A DNA stretch of 64,000 nucleotides from an uncultured Pelagibacteraceae bacterium (GCA_902571525.1 CACGCL010000002.1:54478-118477), one strand, 5' to 3'; counted from the first letter of the stretch, positions 46,679 through 56,593 are shown. Notes: a model not told the origin generated them from the sequence alone. Numbers and translations: made by a program.

Positions 46679-47074
46679 TTAAAAAACCTTACAAATAACC
46701 TCTCCACCCACTTTTTGCTTTCTTGCTTCTAAATCTGTCATAACACCCTTGGGTGTTGAAACAATAGCAATCCCCAGGCCATTGTTTATTTTTGGTAAAC
46801 TCTCAGCACTAGAAAATATTCTTCTACCAGGTCTTGAGACTCTTTCTATAACAGAGATAACTGGTGCTCCGGAGTTGTATTTTAAATCTATTATTAAAAT
46901 ATTTTTATTATCATTATTATCTACATTAAAATTATTTATATAACCTTCATTCTTTAAAACATCAGCAATTTTAGTTTTAAAAATTGAAGAAGGCATTTCT
47001 ACTTTTTTATGATTTCTCATTTGAGAATTCTTTATTCTTGCTAACATATCTCCGATTGGATCACTTAAACTCAT
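46679..47074 (-). CDS. rpsH: 30S ribosomal protein S8
   Basis: Primary 16S rRNA-binding protein; in E. coli it also represses the spc operon by binding its own mRNA. The 131 residues begin SLSDPIGDMLARIKN and end with ISTPKGVMTDLEARKQKVGGEVICKVF, typical of S8. The ATG at 47074 is preceded by an AAGGA site. Autoregulation is known for E. coli but cannot be judged here. Confidence 0.97.
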   Translation of the reverse strand: MSLSDPIGDMLARIKNSQMRNHKKVEMPSSIFKTKIADVLKNEGYINNFNVDNNDNKNILIIDLKYNSGAPVISVIERVSRPGRRIFSSAESLPKINNGLGIAIVSTPKGVMTDLEARKQKVGGEVICKVF

Positions 47075-47080
47075 AATTTT

Positions 47081-47085
47081 TCCTT
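47081..47085 (-). promoter_or_regulatory. Shine-Dalgarno site for rpsH
   Basis: AAGGA on the minus strand in the 12-base gap between rpsN and rpsH, 6 bases before the ATG. It confirms the short form of S8. Confidence 0.6.
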
Positions 47086-47086
47086 T

Positions 47087-47392
47087 CTACCAACTTGATT
47101 TTACCATTCCAGGAATTTTTCCTTGAAGTCCCAACTGTCTTAAAGCAATTCTGGAAATTTTTAGTTTTCTATAGACACCATGTGGTCTGCCAGTAATTTG
47201 GCATCTATTTCTTATTCTGTTTTTTGCTGAGTTTCTTGGTAATTTAGACAATCTTTGCTGAGCTTTAAATCTCTCTTCTAAAGAAAGTTTTTTATTCATT
47301 ATTATTTTTTTCAACTTTGTTCTTTTCTTAAGAAACTTTTCTGAAAGTTTAATCCTTCTATTATTTTTATTTACTGAACTAAGTTTCGCCAT
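47087..47392 (-). CDS. rpsN: 30S ribosomal protein S14 (zinc-independent type)
   Basis: Head protein of the small subunit. The 101 residues are the long form without the zinc-binding CxxC pairs. Only one cysteine is visible, in [26 protein letters not shown], a classic S14 segment. The end is GMVKSSW. It shares one base with rplE and has an AAGGAG site upstream (47399-47404). Confidence 0.97.
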   Translation of the reverse strand: MAKLSSVNKNNRRIKLSEKFLKKRTKLKKIIMNKKLSLEERFKAQQRLSKLPRNSAKNRIRNRCQITGRPHGVYRKLKISRIALRQLGLQGKIPGMVKSSW

Positions 47393-47946
47393 TAGTTGCT
47401 CCTTTCAAATTTAAATGGAAAATTAAATTTTTTTAACAATTCTAAACTGTGCTCTTTTGAAATAGATCTAATAACAATTGTGATATCCAATCCTCTGATT
47501 TTATCTACTTTATCGAAATTCACTTCAGGAAAAATAATATGCTCCTTAACACCAAATGTGTAATTACCAAATCTGTCAAAGCCTTCGGTTGATAAACCTC
47601 TAAAATCTTTAATTCTAGGTAATGCAATATTTACTAATCTGTCAATAAACTCATACATTTTATCTTTTCTTAATGTTACTTTTAAACCAGCCTTAGTGTC
47701 TTTCCTTGTTTTAAAATTTGAGATTGATTTTTTGAATTTTGTTATCACAGGTTTTTGCCCAGTTATTTTTGATAAATCTTCCTCACATGTTTTTATTATT
47801 TTATTATCATTGCCATCTATACCTAGGCCCATGTTAATAACTATCTTATTTAATTCAGGTGACATATTTAAATTTTTAAAACCGTATTTTTCCTTAAGGG
47901 ATGTTTTAATTTCTTTTTTATAAAGATCTTTTAATCTTGGTATCAT
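47392..47946 (-). CDS. rplE: 50S ribosomal protein L5
   Basis: Binds 5S rRNA and contacts P-site tRNA. The 184 residues include [38 protein letters not shown] (in parts), and [27 protein letters not shown] at the end, all L5-typical. The start overlaps the rplX stop by 3 bases (ATGA-like junction). Confidence 0.97.
   Translation of the reverse strand: MIPRLKDLYKKEIKTSLKEKYGFKNLNMSPELNKIVINMGLGIDGNDNKIIKTCEEDLSKITGQKPVITKFKKSISNFKTRKDTKAGLKVTLRKDKMYEFIDRLVNIALPRIKDFRGLSTEGFDRFGNYTFGVKEHIIFPEVNFDKVDKIRGLDITIVIRSISKEHSLELLKKFNFPFKFERSN
47399..47404 (-). promoter_or_regulatory. Shine-Dalgarno site for rpsN
   Basis: AAGGAG on the minus strand inside the end of rplE, 6 bases before the rpsN ATG at 47392. 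A strong site for this genome. Confidence 0.65.
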
Positions 47947-48191
47947 TTTTGTTTACTCGACTCTTTTTTTTTTTTTTCATTTTTTAAAATAGTAATGTTG
48001 GAAATATGTATAAAGTTTTCTTTTTCAAATATTCCACCTTTTTTATCTTTTGTTGTTTTTACGTGTTTTTTAATTATATTTGCCCCTTTAATTTTCACAC
48101 GATTATTATTTCTATCAATTTCTATAATTTCACCTGTTTTGTTTTTATCTTTACCAGTTAATATTTTTACATTTATTCCTTTTGTGATCAC
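47943..48191 (-). CDS. rplX: 50S ribosomal protein L24, shortened
   Basis: Assembly initiator protein of the large subunit. The protein has the KOW motif KILTGKDKNKTGEIIEIDRNNNRVKIKGANIIKKH (in parts: TGKDKNKTGEI) and is only 82 residues, against about 100 in most bacteria. The start is GTG at 48191, overlapping the rplN stop by one base, with a GGAGGT site upstream. The last codons contain a run of 14 A (47964-47977) before the ending ESSKQK. The C-terminal domain is therefore reduced. Confidence 0.93.
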   Translation of the reverse strand: MITKGINVKILTGKDKNKTGEIIEIDRNNNRVKIKGANIIKKHVKTTKDKKGGIFEKENFIHISNITILKNEKKKKESSKQK

Positions 48192-48559
48192 TATATTACC
48201 TCCGGAGCTAGTGATATAATTTTCATTTGACCTCTTCCACGTAACTCTCTTGTTACTGGACCAAAAATTCTAGTACCTATTGGTTCACCTTTGTCATCAG
48301 TCAAAACTGCAGCATTATTATCAAATTTTACTTTTGAACCATCGTCTCGATGAATTCCTTTTTTTACTCTTACTACGACAGCTTTATGAACAGAACCTTT
48401 TTTAACTTTACCTTTTGGTATTGCTTCTTTAATAGCAACAACAATAGTATCACCTATACTAGCATATCTTCTTTTTGATCCGCCTAGAACTTTAATGCAT
48501 TCAATTCTTTTAGCACCAGTGTTATCAGCAACACTTAGTTCGGTCTGTACTTGAATCAT
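48191..48559 (-). CDS. rplN: 50S ribosomal protein L14
   Basis: Interface protein forming an intersubunit bridge. The 122 residues begin [28 protein letters not shown] and end with [26 protein letters not shown], the standard L14 pattern. It overlaps rpsQ by 4 bases and rplX by one. Confidence 0.98.
   Translation of the reverse strand: MIQVQTELSVADNTGAKRIECIKVLGGSKRRYASIGDTIVVAIKEAIPKGKVKKGSVHKAVVVRVKKGIHRDDGSKVKFDNNAAVLTDDKGEPIGTRIFGPVTRELRGRGQMKIISLAPEVI
48198..48203 (-). promoter_or_regulatory. Perfect Shine-Dalgarno site deciding the GTG start of rplX
   Basis: GGAGGT on the minus strand, 6 bases before GTG 48191 and inside the end of rplN. It is the best ribosome-binding match seen in the block and supports the non-ATG start. 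Confidence 0.7.
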
Positions 48560-48792
48560 TTATTGTCCTCCATAACTTGAAATTTTTTGGTTTTTGAATA
48601 AGGTCTGCATTCAATAATTTTAACTTTGTCACCATTTTTAAATATATTTTTTTCATCGTGCGCACTAAATTTTTTTCTTACTTTTATTACTTTTTTAAAT
48701 AAAGGGTGTTGATATTTCCTTTCAACTAAAACTGTAACTGTTTTATTTGGTTTATCACTTATCACTATTCCACTTAGAATCTTCTTAGGCAC
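48556..48792 (-). CDS. rpsQ: 30S ribosomal protein S17
   Basis: Primary 16S rRNA-binding protein. The 78 residues show [30 protein letters not shown] and the FxxGDxVxIxExRPxSKTK end as [19 protein letters not shown]. Overlaps rpmC by 8 bases and rplN by 4. Confidence 0.97.
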   Translation of the reverse strand: MPKKILSGIVISDKPNKTVTVLVERKYQHPLFKKVIKVRKKFSAHDEKNIFKNGDKVKIIECRPYSKTKKFQVMEDNK

Positions 48793-48976
48793 TTTTTTTC
48801 CTCTCTATAAAAGTTAACAATTTAGCGATTGTTTTCTTAGTTTGGTTAAATTTAGAAGTATTAGTCAATTGACCATTAGTTTTTTGAAATCTCAAGTTAA
48901 ACAAGTCTTTTTTATTTTTTTCAAGATCTTTTTTTGCTTTTTCTAATGTTAATTTCTTAAATTCACTTTTTTTCAT
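48785..48976 (-). CDS. rpmC: 50S ribosomal protein L29
   Basis: Small helical protein at the tunnel exit. The 63 residues have [19 protein letters not shown], the L29 core, and are Lys-rich throughout. Its start shares one base with the rplP stop and an AGGAG site precedes it. Confidence 0.95.
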   Translation of the reverse strand: MKKSEFKKLTLEKAKKDLEKNKKDLFNLRFQKTNGQLTNTSKFNQTKKTIAKLLTFIERKKSA

Positions 48977-49386
48977 TATGTAAATCTCCTAATAAATTTC
49001 GTTTTAATAGGTAATTTTGCTGAAGCTTTATAAAGTGCTTCTTTTGCAATTTGTTCTGATACACCATCAACTTCAAATAAAATTCTACCAGGCTTAACTC
49101 TACAAGCCCAAAATTCAGGTGATCCTTTACCTTTTCCCATTCTAACTTCTGTAGGTTTTTTTGAAACTGGTATATTTGGAAACACTCTTGTCCATACTCT
49201 GCCTTGTCTTTTCATATGTCTTGTTAATGCAACTCTGGCTGCTTCAATTTGTTTTGATATAACTCTATCAGGTTGTAGTGCTTTTAAACCAAAAGAACCA
49301 TAATTCATTATATTGCATCTTGTTGCATTACCATGAATTCTGCCTTTATGTGCTTTTCTAAATTTTGTTCTAGTTGGCTGTAACAT
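48976..49386 (-). CDS. rplP: 50S ribosomal protein L16
   Basis: A-site/central protuberance protein. The 136 residues start [23 protein letters not shown], include [22 protein letters not shown] and [28 protein letters not shown], all L16 signatures. It follows rpsC by 2 bases. Confidence 0.98.
   Translation of the reverse strand: MLQPTRTKFRKAHKGRIHGNATRCNIMNYGSFGLKALQPDRVISKQIEAARVALTRHMKRQGRVWTRVFPNIPVSKKPTEVRMGKGKGSPEFWACRVKPGRILFEVDGVSEQIAKEALYKASAKLPIKTKFIRRFT
48986..48990 (-). promoter_or_regulatory. Shine-Dalgarno site for rpmC
   Basis: AGGAG on the minus strand, 9 bases before the rpmC ATG at 48976 and within the last rplP codons, supporting that start. Confidence 0.6.
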
Positions 49387-49388
49387 GA

Positions 49389-50048
49389 TTATTTTTTATT
49401 TGTCTCCTGATTAAATTCTCTTGAAAAAATTTCCCCTTTGTAGATCCATACTTTTATTCCAATGATACCATAAGTGGTTAACGCTTCAGATTCCGCATAA
49501 TCAATATCAGCTCTCAGTGTGTGTGAAGGTATACTTCCCTCTCTTAACCATTCGGTTCTTGCAATTTCATTTCCTCCCAGTCTTCCGCTGATAGAAACTT
49601 TTATTCCTTTAGCACCTAATCTTAATGCAGACTGCATAGCTCTTTTCATTGCTCTTCTATATGATATTCTTTTAACTAATTGTTGTGCTATATTTTCTGC
49701 AACAAGAAAACCATTTGTTTCAGGTTTTTTAACTTCTTTAATATTTAAATTTACTTCGTTAGTAGTCAGTGCTGATAGTTTGTTTTTAATTTTTTCTATA
49801 TCGCTACCTTTTTTGCCAATTACAAACCCAGGTCTTGATGTATAAATAGTCACAAAACATTTTTTTGATGTTCTTTCTATCATAACTTTAGATACACCTG
49901 AATTAATAACATTTTTTTTAATATATTCTCTAATTTTAAAATCCTCTATTAAGAATTTACCAAAATCTTTTTTTTTAGCATACCAAACAGAGTCCCAACC
50001 TCTGTTAACGCCTAGTCTATATCCTACTGGATTAACCTTTTGTCCCAT
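49389..50048 (-). CDS. rpsC: 30S ribosomal protein S3
   Basis: Forms part of the mRNA entry helicase. The 219-residue protein begins [24 protein letters not shown] and has the KH motif with [16 protein letters not shown], then [30 protein letters not shown]. Overlaps rplV by 17 bases, the longest overlap in the S10 block. Confidence 0.98.
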   Translation of the reverse strand: MGQKVNPVGYRLGVNRGWDSVWYAKKKDFGKFLIEDFKIREYIKKNVINSGVSKVMIERTSKKCFVTIYTSRPGFVIGKKGSDIEKIKNKLSALTTNEVNLNIKEVKKPETNGFLVAENIAQQLVKRISYRRAMKRAMQSALRLGAKGIKVSISGRLGGNEIARTEWLREGSIPSHTLRADIDYAESEALTTYGIIGIKVWIYKGEIFSREFNQETNKK

Positions 50049-50430
50049 GTTTATCTTTCTGATCTTTTGTCAATTCTGATAATATTATAGTTAAATTCGA
50101 ATAAGGTTTCATTATTGGAGAAGCTCTTCCTTTCGCTCTTGGCCTAAATCTTTTCATTACAACCTGTTTTCCACAATAAGCTTCTTTAATAATTAATTTG
50201 TCTATATCGTATTGAAAATTGTTTTCTGCGTTAGCAATAGCAGATGATAGAGTTTTTTTTACATCACCACATATTCTTTTATTTGAAAATTCTAAGTTTC
50301 TAAGCGCAAAATCGACTTTTTTACCAACCAATGATTTTAGGATTGGTTTTAATTTTCTTGTGCTTGATCTAACATTTTTGTTTACTGATCTAACTAAATT
50401 AACTTTATCGTTTTTTTTTAATTTATTCAT
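50032..50430 (-). CDS. rplV: 50S ribosomal protein L22
   Basis: Lines the peptide exit tunnel with L4. The 132 residues include [23 protein letters not shown] and the tunnel hairpin/end [25 protein letters not shown]. It follows rpsS by 3 bases. The last residues ([12 protein letters not shown]) form the overlap with rpsC. Confidence 0.97.
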   Translation of the reverse strand: MNKLKKNDKVNLVRSVNKNVRSSTRKLKPILKSLVGKKVDFALRNLEFSNKRICGDVKKTLSSAIANAENNFQYDIDKLIIKEAYCGKQVVMKRFRPRAKGRASPIMKPYSNLTIILSELTKDQKDKHGTKG

Positions 50431-50433
50431 TTA

Positions 50434-50733
50434 TTATTTCTTTAACTTACTCTCATCCTCTTTAGCTTTTTTATCTGCAGGAGTATGGCCAAAAAATTGT
50501 CTTGTGGGTGCAAATTCTCCAAATTTATGACCAACCATATCCTCAGAAATTGTTAATGGTATAAATTTTTTTCCATTATAAATTAAAAAACTCAACCCAA
50601 TAAAATCAGGAATAATTGTAGATTTTCTCGACCAGGTTTTTATTGGCTTTTTATTAGTCTCATTTTTTTGTTTCTCGACCTTTTTAATCAAGCTTTCTTC
50701 AACAAATGGACCTTTCCAAACTGATCTTGCCAT
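50434..50733 (-). CDS. rpsS: 30S ribosomal protein S19
   Basis: Head protein contacting S13 and A-site tRNA. The 99 residues show [35 protein letters not shown], and [22 protein letters not shown], the S19 signatures. It lies 3 bases after rplB. Confidence 0.98.
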   Translation of the reverse strand: MARSVWKGPFVEESLIKKVEKQKNETNKKPIKTWSRKSTIIPDFIGLSFLIYNGKKFIPLTISEDMVGHKFGEFAPTRQFFGHTPADKKAKEDESKLKK

Positions 50734-50736
50734 AAA

Positions 50737-51570
50737 TTATCCTCTCTTCTTTTTCCTTCTTCTAATAATATATTTGTCTGTTCTTTTATTATCTCGCGTT
50801 TTTAAACCTTTTGCTGATTGACCAGTTCTAGATACTGGATGTCTGCCCCCAGCAGTTTTTCCTTCACCACCACCATGTGGGTGATCAACAGGGTTCATAA
50901 CAACACCTCTAGTATGAGGCCTTCTTCCTAGCCATCTAGATCTTCCGGCTTTACCAATTTTTATATTTTTTTGATCAGGATTTGATAGAACTCCAATCGT
51001 AGCTGATGACCTAGAATCAATTTTTCGAACTTCTCCAGATGTCATTTTTACTATAGAATAATTTCCGTCTGTACCTGATATTGAGACAGATGTGCCTGCA
51101 GATCTAGCAATTTTACCGCCACCGCCAGGATTAATCTCTACATTATGAATATCAATTCCAACTGGTATTTCAGATAAAGGCAAGCAATTACCAACTTTTA
51201 TTTCAGATTCAACTCCGTTAGATATTTTATCTCCAATTTTTATTCCTTGTGGTGCCAAGTAGTAATATCTTTCCCCATCATCAAATTTTACTAACATGAT
51301 ATAACAAGATCTATTTGGATCATATTCTACTCTTTCCACTTCACCCTTTGAGCCTTTCTTTTTTCTATAAAAATCTATAGTTCTGTATTTTTGCTTATGA
51401 CCTCCTCCAAGGTTTCTGGCTGTTATTCTTCCTTGGTTATTTCTTCCACTTGAGGAATATTTAACAGATGTGAGGGGTTTATAAGGTTTGCCTTTCCACA
51501 ATTTAGATTTATCAACTAGAATTGTACCTCTAGTAGATTTTGTATATGGTTTAAATGTTTTTAAGCTCAT
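50737..51570 (-). CDS. rplB: 50S ribosomal protein L2
   Basis: Needed for subunit association and peptidyl transfer. The 277-residue protein has SSGRNNQGRITARNLGGGHKQKYR, CLPLSEIPVGIDIHNVEINPGGGGK and VMNPVDHPHGGGEGKTAGGRHPVS (the conserved His region). Length is standard. It shares one base with rplW. Confidence 0.98.
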   Translation of the reverse strand: MSLKTFKPYTKSTRGTILVDKSKLWKGKPYKPLTSVKYSSSGRNNQGRITARNLGGGHKQKYRTIDFYRKKKGSKGEVERVEYDPNRSCYIMLVKFDDGERYYYLAPQGIKIGDKISNGVESEIKVGNCLPLSEIPVGIDIHNVEINPGGGGKIARSAGTSVSISGTDGNYSIVKMTSGEVRKIDSRSSATIGVLSNPDQKNIKIGKAGRSRWLGRRPHTRGVVMNPVDHPHGGGEGKTAGGRHPVSRTGQSAKGLKTRDNKRTDKYIIRRRKKKRG

Positions 51571-51863
51571 TAAATTCCTGTTGTCAAATCAATACTTTGA
51601 CCCTTTTTAAGAGTAACAATTGCTTTTTTATAACCTTTAACTTTAACTGCTCTTCCTCTTGTGAATTTTGTTCTATTTTTTTTGTTGATTATGTTTATTT
51701 TCGTAACATTCACTTTAAACAGTTTTTCAATATTTTTTTTTAAATTTTTTTTATTTGCTGTATCTACAACTTTAAAAACAACCTTGTTTAATGAAGATAA
51801 GTTTGTAGATTTCTCTGTAATTACAGGTGCTACAATCGAATCATAAAAACTAACTTTAGCCAT
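51570..51863 (-). CDS. rplW: 50S ribosomal protein L23
   Basis: Docking site for trigger factor and SRP at the tunnel exit. The 97 residues have APVITEKSTNLSSLNKVVFKV, FKVNVTKINIINKKNRTKFTRGR and KGYKKAIVTLKKG, typical L23. It directly follows rplD without spacer. Confidence 0.96.
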   Translation of the reverse strand: MAKVSFYDSIVAPVITEKSTNLSSLNKVVFKVVDTANKKNLKKNIEKLFKVNVTKINIINKKNRTKFTRGRAVKVKGYKKAIVTLKKGQSIDLTTGI

Positions 51864-52487
51864 TTAATTGTATCTCTTTTCTAGTTCTTTTACTGAACTC
51901 TCAGTAAAAATTATTTTTTTATATTTTATAATATCAAAAGCACTAAAATGATTTACATCGGTACATTTAACATTAGGAATATTTCTCAAGGCTTTATCTA
52001 TATTATTTTTTGAAGGCTTATCTAATATTAAAATACTATTAATAGCATTAAATTTTTTTAAAATTAGGTTCATTTCTTTTGTTTTTTTAATTTCTGTTGA
52101 AAAATCATTAAATATTATTAAATCATTTAATTTGTGTTTTTTTGTTAAAATCGATGCAATACTTAACTTTTTCTCATTTTTATTTAATTTTCTTTTTTTA
52201 TATTGGTTTTCTCCTTTTGGACCGTGTGCTACTCCACCACCAACAAATAATGGCGCCTTCCTACTTGCGTGTCTTGCGTTACCCGTACCTTTTTGAGCAT
52301 ATATTTTGGATGTAGAGCCAATAATTTCATTTTTTTGTTTTGTTTTAGCTTTTCTTCCTTTGTAATTTGCATTCGTTTTATAGATTACTTCACTGATTAA
52401 AGTTTCATTAATTTTTGATAAAAAAATCTTGTCTTTTACTTCTATTGAGGTTTTTTTTCCGTCTAAACTTATTTTATCAACTTTCAT
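51864..52487 (-). CDS. rplD: 50S ribosomal protein L4
   Basis: Tunnel protein; in E. coli it also attenuates its own S10 operon. The 207 residues contain GSTSKIYAQKGTGNARHASRKAPLFVGGGVAHGPKG, the L4 loop that lines the exit tunnel. The tail is divergent and Lys-rich. It starts 1 base after rplC. Confidence 0.97.
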   Translation of the reverse strand: MKVDKISLDGKKTSIEVKDKIFLSKINETLISEVIYKTNANYKGRKAKTKQKNEIIGSTSKIYAQKGTGNARHASRKAPLFVGGGVAHGPKGENQYKKRKLNKNEKKLSIASILTKKHKLNDLIIFNDFSTEIKKTKEMNLILKKFNAINSILILDKPSKNNIDKALRNIPNVKCTDVNHFSAFDIIKYKKIIFTESSVKELEKRYN

Positions 52488-52488
52488 T

Positions 52489-53199
52489 TTATTTCTTCTT
52501 TTTTTCTGTTACTTTTTTTAATTTTTCTATTTTTTCAATTTTTTCTAGCATTGTAAGTTTCTTAATATTTTTGACTGACTCTTTTACTATTACCTGGGTA
52601 TTCTTAGATCCTGGTATAGAACCTTTTAAATATAATAGATTATTAACCCCATCAGATTTAATAATTTCTATGTTTTGCATTGTTCTAATTTTATCTCCCA
52701 TATGACCAGCCATTTTTTTATTTTTAAAAACTTTACCTGGATCTTGGTTTTGACCTGTGGATCCATGTGCTCTATGTGATATAGAAACCCCGTGAGAGGC
52801 TCTTAGACCGCTAAAATTATGTCTTTTCATTGCTCCAGCAAAACCTTTTCCAATAGTTTTTGATTTAATATCCACAAATTTTATGTCTTTAAATATTTCT
52901 ATACCTATCTCGTTTCCTTCTTTAAAATTTTCAAGACTTTTAACTCTAAATTCTTTAAGTATTTTCTTTGGTTCTGTATTTTTTTTACTAAAATAACCTT
53001 TCATCTGTTTTGATAATTTTGAATTTTTTATTTTTCCAAAACCAATTTGAACTGCGTTATATCCATTTTTTTCCTTTGACATTATGTTAATAACTCTTCC
53101 TTTATCAAATTTAATAACAGTGACAGGAACTGACTGACCAGTTTTATAAAATTCTCTAGTCATGCCAATTTTCTTACCAATTAATCCAATCTCTATCAT
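52489..53199 (-). CDS. rplC: 50S ribosomal protein L3
   Basis: Early assembly protein near the peptidyl transferase centre. The 236 residues have IGLIGKKIGMTREF, KGFAGAMKRHNFSGLRASHGVSISHRAHGSTGQNQDPGKVFKNKKMAGHMG (in parts), the L3 signature. A Lys/Glu-rich tail of about 25 residues follows the core. Its start shares one base with the rpsJ stop. Confidence 0.97.
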   Translation of the reverse strand: MIEIGLIGKKIGMTREFYKTGQSVPVTVIKFDKGRVINIMSKEKNGYNAVQIGFGKIKNSKLSKQMKGYFSKKNTEPKKILKEFRVKSLENFKEGNEIGIEIFKDIKFVDIKSKTIGKGFAGAMKRHNFSGLRASHGVSISHRAHGSTGQNQDPGKVFKNKKMAGHMGDKIRTMQNIEIIKSDGVNNLLYLKGSIPGSKNTQVIVKESVKNIKKLTMLEKIEKIEKLKKVTEKKKK

Positions 53200-53507
53200 T
53201 ATATCTTAATCTCCACATCCACACCTGAAGCTAAATCAAGTTTCATTAGTGCTTCGACTGTTTGAGGTGTCGGCTCAATAATGTCTAATAATCTTTTATG
53301 AGTTCTAGTTTCAAATTGTTCTCTACTTTTTTTATCTATATGTGGAGATCTTAAAACAGTATATCTTTCAATTTTTGTTGGCAGCGGTATAGGACCTTTT
53401 ATATTTGCACCAGTTCTTTTTACGGTGTTTACTATTTCCTCGGTTGATTGGTCTAATACTTTGTTATCGTAAGCTCTTAGTTTAATTCTTATGTTTTGTT
53501 TTTCCAT
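53199..53507 (-). CDS. rpsJ: 30S ribosomal protein S10
   Basis: Small-subunit protein that also acts as NusE in antitermination. The 102 residues begin with [18 protein letters not shown] and include [29 protein letters not shown], the S10 signature. It follows fusA by only 4 bases; the tuf gene that usually lies between them is absent. Confidence 0.98.
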   Translation of the reverse strand: MEKQNIRIKLRAYDNKVLDQSTEEIVNTVKRTGANIKGPIPLPTKIERYTVLRSPHIDKKSREQFETRTHKRLLDIIEPTPQTVEALMKLDLASGVDVEIKI

Positions 53508-53511
53508 TTTT

Positions 53512-55590
53512 TTAAGATCCGGTTTTTTTTGTTACTTCGTCTTGAACGTTTTGAGGAACTTTATCATAATGATCAAAAAACATTGAATATTGAGCTCGAC
53601 CTTGTGACATTGATCTTAAAGCGTTAATGTAACCAAACATATTTGCCAAAGGCACCATAGCTGTTATGACCGTTGCATTACCTCTTTGCTCTTGTGTGTT
53701 TATCTGTCCTCTTCTACTATTTAAATCACCTATTACATCACCCATATAATCTTCGGGTGTTACTACTTCAACTCTCATTATTGGTTCTAACAATTTTAAA
53801 GTAGCTCTATTGCATGCCTCTTTGAAACATTGTCTTGAAGCTAATTCAAAAGCCAAAACACTTGAGTCAACATCATGATGAAGACCATCTAAAATTGTTA
53901 CTTTATAATCTATAATTGGAAATCCAGCTAAAATTCCAGTATCTGAAACGCTTTCAATACCTTTCTCAACACCAGGTATAAATTCTTTTGGTATTGCTCC
54001 ACCTTTAATTTTGCTCTCAATTTCTCTACCTTTTCCTGGTTCTAAAGGTTCGACAGATAATTTAACTCGTGCAAATTGACCAGCTCCACCGCTTTGTTTT
54101 TTATGTATGTAATCAAACTCAGAATTTTTTAAAATTGTTTCCCTATAAGCAACTTGAGGTGCTCCAATATTGGCTTCAACTTTAAATTCTCTTTTCATTC
54201 TATCAACAATAATATCTAAATGAAGTTCACCCATACCTTTTATAATTGTTTGACCAGATTCTTCATCAGAAGTAACTCTAAATGAAGGATCTTCTTTTGC
54301 TAATCGACCTAAGGCTTCACCCATCTTTTCTTGGTCTCCTTTTGTTTTAGGCTCAACGGCTATTTCAATTACTGGATCTGGAAACTCCATGGGCTCAAGT
54401 AAAACAGGTTTGTCCTCATCTGCTAATGTATGACCAGTAATTGTATATTTTAATCCTGCTAATGCTACTATATCACCTGCATTCGCCTCTTTAATATCTT
54501 CTCTTGAATTTGCATGCATTAAAAGCATTCTGCCTACTCGCTCTTCTTTATCTTTAGAAGTATTATAAATTCCTGTTCCAGATTTAACTGTACCAGAATA
54601 AATTCTAATAAAGGTCAATGAACCTACAAAAGGATCATTTGCAACTTTAAAAGCCAATGCAGAAAAAGGTGCGTTATCTTCAAATTTCATTTCAATAACC
54701 TCATCTGAATTTGGTTTAGTTCCCTGAATTGAGCCAATATCGACTGGACTAGGTAAATAATCTACTACTGCGTCTAGTAAAGGTTGCACACCTTTATTTT
54801 TAAATGCAGAACCTGTTAAAACAGGTACAAAATTAAAACTTAAACAACCTTTTCTTATACATTTTTTTAAATCAGCAATTTTTATTTCCTCACCATTTAA
54901 ATAATTCTCCATTAATTTTTCATCTTGCTCAACAGCAGTTTCTACTAGTTCTTGTCTATATTTATCTGTAATTTCTTTTAAGTCACTTGGTATATCTATT
55001 TCTTCCCAAGCAGCTCCTAAGTCTTCATTTTTCCACACGATTGCTTTCATTTTTACAAGATCAACTACTCCTTGAAGTGAAGCTTCTATACCAATAGGAA
55101 TTTGCATAACCAAAGGTTTTGCACCAAGCCTATCTTTAATCATATCAACACATCTAAAAAAATCAGCACCAGTTCTATCAAGTTTATTTACAAAACATAT
55201 TCTTGGTACTTTATATTTGTCAGCTTGTCTCCATACAGTTTCTGATTGGGGCTCAACACCTGCAACACCATCAAAAACAGCAACTGCACCATCAAGCACT
55301 TTTAAAGATCTTTCAACTTCAATCGTGAAATCTACGTGACCTGGTGTATCTATGATATTAATTCTATGGTCATTCCAAAAACAAGTAGTTGCAGCAGAAG
55401 TAATAGTAATTCCTCTTTCTTGTTCTTGTTCCATCCAGTCCATTGTCGCTGCACCATCATGAACTTCACCGATCTTATGACTTTTTCCTGTGTAATATAA
55501 TATTCTCTCAGTCGTAGTAGTTTTGCCGGCATCAATATGTGCCATTATTCCAATGTTTCTGTATTTATCTAATTTATGTGTTCTTGTCAT
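53512..55590 (-). CDS. fusA: Translation elongation factor G
   Basis: GTPase that drives translocation on the ribosome. The 692-residue protein has the P-loop [19 protein letters not shown] (near 17-35), the switch II region [20 protein letters not shown], and the domain IV stretch [25 protein letters not shown] [15 protein letters not shown]. Length is standard. It is 4 bases after rpsG and 4 before rpsJ, in the rpsL-rpsG-fusA order. Confidence 0.98.
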   Translation of the reverse strand: MTRTHKLDKYRNIGIMAHIDAGKTTTTERILYYTGKSHKIGEVHDGAATMDWMEQEQERGITITSAATTCFWNDHRINIIDTPGHVDFTIEVERSLKVLDGAVAVFDGVAGVEPQSETVWRQADKYKVPRICFVNKLDRTGADFFRCVDMIKDRLGAKPLVMQIPIGIEASLQGVVDLVKMKAIVWKNEDLGAAWEEIDIPSDLKEITDKYRQELVETAVEQDEKLMENYLNGEEIKIADLKKCIRKGCLSFNFVPVLTGSAFKNKGVQPLLDAVVDYLPSPVDIGSIQGTKPNSDEVIEMKFEDNAPFSALAFKVANDPFVGSLTFIRIYSGTVKSGTGIYNTSKDKEERVGRMLLMHANSREDIKEANAGDIVALAGLKYTITGHTLADEDKPVLLEPMEFPDPVIEIAVEPKTKGDQEKMGEALGRLAKEDPSFRVTSDEESGQTIIKGMGELHLDIIVDRMKREFKVEANIGAPQVAYRETILKNSEFDYIHKKQSGGAGQFARVKLSVEPLEPGKGREIESKIKGGAIPKEFIPGVEKGIESVSDTGILAGFPIIDYKVTILDGLHHDVDSSVLAFELASRQCFKEACNRATLKLLEPIMRVEVVTPEDYMGDVIGDLNSRRGQINTQEQRGNATVITAMVPLANMFGYINALRSMSQGRAQYSMFFDHYDKVPQNVQDEVTKKTGS

Positions 55591-55594
55591 TTAA

Positions 55595-56065
55595 TTACCA
55601 TCTAAAATGTGCGAAAGCTTTATTTGACTCCGCCATTTTATGAGTGTCCTCTTTTTTTTTGATTGCTGAACCTCTGTTTTGATATGCATCGTATATTTCA
55701 TTGAAAATTTTGTCAGACATCTTTTTATCTTTTCTTTTTCTAGAGGCATCTATTAACCATCTAATTGCCAAAGCTTGAGATCTTTTGGATTTAACTTCAA
55801 CAGGAACTTGGTATGTAGCTCCACCAACTCTTCTTGATCTAACTTCAACAGTTGGTTTGATATTAGTAATGGCTTGATTAAATATTGTGATAGGTTCATC
55901 TTTTGATTTAGATTTTATTTTATCAATTGCATCATATACAATTTTTTCTGCAATAGTTTTTTTGCCATCAAACATTAAAGAATTAATTAATTTTGGTATG
56001 ATTGCTGATTTATATTTTGAATCTAGAATAGTAATTTTTTTTGATGCACTTTTTTTACGAGACAT
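55595..56065 (-). CDS. rpsG: 30S ribosomal protein S7
   Basis: Primary head-assembly protein; regulator of the str operon in E. coli. The 156 residues show LINSLMFDGKKTIAEKIVYDA, VEVRSRRVGGATYQVPVEV and NKAFAHFRW at the end. It follows rpsL by 2 bases. Confidence 0.98.
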   Translation of the reverse strand: MSRKKSASKKITILDSKYKSAIIPKLINSLMFDGKKTIAEKIVYDAIDKIKSKSKDEPITIFNQAITNIKPTVEVRSRRVGGATYQVPVEVKSKRSQALAIRWLIDASRKRKDKKMSDKIFNEIYDAYQNRGSAIKKKEDTHKMAESNKAFAHFRW

Positions 56066-56067
56066 TT

Positions 56068-56439
56068 TTATTTACCTTTTTTAGCCCCATATTTGGATCT
56101 TTGTTGTTTTCTTGCGGTCACACCTTGAGTATCTAAATTACCTCTTAGTATATGATACCTTACTCCAGGTAAGTCTTTTACTCTTCCCCCTCTAATAAGC
56201 ACTACTGAATGTTCTTGTAAATTATGTCCTTCTCCCGGAATATAAGACGTTACTTCATGACCATTAGATAACCTTACTCTAGCTACTTTTCTTAATGCTG
56301 AATTTGGTTTCTTGGGTGTAGTTGTATAAACTTTTAGACAAACTCCTCTTTTTTGAGGTGATTTTTCAAGTGCAGGAACTCTATCTCTAGCCTTTGGTCT
56401 AGTCCTTCTTTTTTTTAACAATTGGTTTATCGTTGGCAT
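56068..56439 (-). CDS. rpsL: 30S ribosomal protein S12
   Basis: Decoding-centre protein. The 123 residues include the two conserved lysine loops [20 protein letters not shown] and [17 protein letters not shown], both in their streptomycin-sensitive form. It heads the ribosomal block and is preceded by a 154-base gap with a promoter match and a small hairpin. Confidence 0.98.
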   Translation of the reverse strand: MPTINQLLKKRRTRPKARDRVPALEKSPQKRGVCLKVYTTTPKKPNSALRKVARVRLSNGHEVTSYIPGEGHNLQEHSVVLIRGGRVKDLPGVRYHILRGNLDTQGVTARKQQRSKYGAKKGK

Positions 56440-56495
56440 AATATAAAAATGATTATGGAAGAAATTAATAGTGTTTTAAAATCTGTGGTCGCGTT

Positions 56496-56514
56496 TAGTA
56501 CCTAACTAGCACTA
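56496..56514 (-). other. Small hairpin in the rpsL leader
   Basis: On the minus strand TAGTGC, loop TAGTTAG, GTACTA can form a 6-bp stem (one G-U pair) with a 7-base loop. It lies between the candidate promoter (56537-56564) and the rpsL ATG at 56439, so it would be in the leader RNA. It has no U-run, so it is not an intrinsic terminator. Function unknown. Confidence 0.35.
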
Positions 56515-56536
56515 CTATCCAACCAAAATCTTGGTG

Positions 56537-56564
56537 AAAATACTATAGTTTTTCAAATTGTCAA
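56537..56564 (-). promoter_or_regulatory. Candidate promoter for the rpsL-rpsG-fusA-S10 transcript
   Basis: On the minus strand TTGACA (56559-56564, 6/6) is followed after 16 bases by TATTTT (56537-56542, 4/6). Transcription would start near 56530, giving a leader of about 90 bases before rpsL. Confidence 0.45.
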
Positions 56565-56593
56565 ACTAAAACACCAGAAATTATAGTTTATTA

